NCBI GenBank assembly: GCA_964609495.1
Contig: CAZSTA010000017.1
Location: forward strand, 1-14,577
Source of the DNA: CAZSTA01 sp964609495 [NCBI: uncultured bacterium]
GTDB taxonomy: Bacteria > CAZSTA01
Length of the DNA: 14,577 nucleotides
Reading direction: 5' to 3'
The position numbers were made by a program, and so were the translations under genes. The notes under the pieces were generated by a model that was not told the origin of the DNA, made no database searches, and saw nothing but the letters and a program-made list of their open reading frames with translations. Below are positions 13,496-14,577 of this stretch, in pieces (the stretch's first letter is position 1; each line of letters starts with the position of its first letter).

Positions 13496-14577
13496 ATGTA
13501 TATCTTCGATCGTTATATACTAAGGGAGTTAGTGGGGCCATTTCTCTTTGGCGTATTCGCCTTCACGATGATTCAATTCGTCTTTCCTCTCTTCGAGGGG
13601 ATAGAATTCATAATGAATAAGGGAGCGCCCCTAAATCTAGTATTGAGCTTCCTCCTCTACAGCCTCCCGTCGATGATGGTCCTCACCCTTCCCGTATCTA
13701 CCTTGATGACCGCCCTTCTCACCTTCTCCAATCTCTCTTCCGGAGGGGAGATCACAGCTTTAAGGGTAGGAGGAGTAAGTTTCTACCGTTTGATGGTCCC
13801 TGTCTTAGCTTTCGCTTGTATGGTGAGCGTAGCGACTATAATCCTCAATGAGGAGATAGTACCTAGGGCCAATCAGGCTGTGGAAGATCTGAGATGGTCC
13901 ATAGTTTGGAAGAGGGATGTTAAACTCTCCTTAAAAGAGGTGGAGAACGAGGTTGTTCTAGTCAATAATCGCTATTATCTCATCTTTAAGAAATATCTTC
14001 CCGAAAGGGATGTCTTACAAGATGTGATGATCATTGAGCCTACCGGGGAATCAGGAACATTTCTCCAGTATATCGCTCAAGAGGCCGAATATAGCGATAA
14101 TGGTTGGGACTTCAAAAATGTGAATATCTTCGCCCTTGAGGGTGATAAAGTGACCCCTAAAGGCAGTTTCGAGAGGACTCGTTTCGAGGTAAATATAACC
14201 CCTTTAGATATAGCTCATGCTAGGCATACGAAGAGCGCCGGTCAGATGAATATGAGGGAACTTAGAGAGACGATATCAGCTAAGAGGAAGATGGGACTTC
14301 CGACTCGCAGTGAGGAAGTGGAGTTCTATCTAAAATTAGCTACTCCCTTCTCCTGCTTGATATTCGCCCTCTTTGGCGCTCCTTTAGGACTACAACCTAA
14401 TCCTCAGAGTAAGTCTGTGGGACTAGGAAAGAGTGTTATCATCGTCTTCATCTATTTTGTGATTCTCTCCCTATCCAGAGCCTTGGGAATGGGAGGACAA
14501 CTGCCTCCCATCTTAGCCGCTTGGTTGCCTAATACTATTTTTGGAGGAGCAGGGGGATATTTCTTAGCAATTAGAAC
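13496..14577 (+). CDS. LptF/LptG-family permease (YjgP/YjgQ), cut by the right edge
   Basis: An open frame of 360 codons runs off the window with no stop. It begins MYIFDRYILRELVGPFLFGV, the usual LptF/LptG N-terminus. Membrane helices are expected at about 12-32, 50-78 and 98-118. A periplasmic beta-jellyroll lies at about 135-265, and the last three helices at about 278-300, 311-330 and 337-358. The segment SSGGEITALRVGGVSFYRLM (81-100) is the conserved cytoplasmic loop that couples to LptB. FYLKLATPFSCLIFALFGAPLGL (277 onward) is the other family signature. It is nearly full length; few residues can be missing. I cannot decide between LptF and LptG. A weak GGGTGA lies before the ATG. It would form the exporter with LptB encoded at 4609-5397. 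Confidence 0.92.
   Translation, partial: MYIFDRYILRELVGPFLFGVFAFTMIQFVFPLFEGIEFIMNKGAPLNLVLSFLLYSLPSMMVLTLPVSTLMTALLTFSNLSSGGEITALRVGGVSFYRLMVPVLAFACMVSVATIILNEEIVPRANQAVEDLRWSIVWKRDVKLSLKEVENEVVLVNNRYYLIFKKYLPERDVLQDVMIIEPTGESGTFLQYIAQEAEYSDNGWDFKNVNIFALEGDKVTPKGSFERTRFEVNITPLDIAHARHTKSAGQMNMRELRETISAKRKMGLPTRSEEVEFYLKLATPFSCLIFALFGAPLGLQPNPQSKSVGLGKSVIIVFIYFVILSLSRALGMGGQLPPILAAWLPNTIFGGAGGYFLAIR

Overview
The window comes from a diderm (LPS-type) bacterium. It carries most of the LPS transport machinery (LptC, LptA, LptB, LptD and an LptF/LptG permease). It also carries a large SLH-domain/coiled-coil/beta-barrel protein of the OmpM/SlpA type. That tether, together with a DUF3084 protein, is the combination known from Terrabacteria-type diderms such as Cyanobacteria, Negativicutes, Deinococcus and several uncultured phyla. 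Base composition is moderate, with frequent AGA/AGG, ATA and GAG codons. I cannot name the phylum, and an uncultured lineage is likely.

Layout. Positions 1-148 hold the end of an unrecognised gene. Positions 197-2670 hold a compact three-gene unit: a charged helical protein, an SPFH-domain protein with three C-terminal zinc ribbons, and a zinc-ribbon protein with C-terminal membrane helices. This resembles the membrane-stress YdjG/YdjI side of the Bacillus PspA system. Positions 2671-3294 are gene-free. They contain a consensus sigma70-type promoter, a terminator-like hairpin, and then a 319-bp element (2956-3274). The element has near-identical terminal hairpins, an ATGA left flank and a multi-helix RNA-like interior, all features of a standalone HEARO (IscB omega-RNA) element without an iscB gene. 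It ends 20 bp before lptC.

Positions 3295-6810 hold lptC, lptA, lptB, a DUF3084 gene and a YqgF/RuvC-like gene, all on the plus strand with short gaps or a 4-bp overlap. Positions 6811-7231 hold a second consensus promoter and a roughly 330-nt structured leader. Positions 7232-10981 encode the OmpM-like tether/porin, followed by a strong intrinsic terminator. Then come lptD (11085-13268), a GC-rich double-hairpin repeat (13314-13419) and the LptF/LptG permease, which runs off the right edge.

How the genes fit together. LptB and the LptF/LptG permease would extract LPS from the inner membrane. LptC and LptA would carry it across the periplasm, and LptD would insert it into the outer membrane. 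The OmpM-like protein would tie the outer membrane to the cell wall through its SLH domain. The DUF3084 protein, an inner-membrane protein with a coiled coil, sits inside this cluster, which suggests an envelope role.

The most unusual points are the standalone omega-RNA-like element lying in what looks like the lpt operon leader, and the ompM leader, which has two alternative hairpins, an orphan near-perfect Shine-Dalgarno sequence and an 11-bp stem covering the true ribosome binding site.
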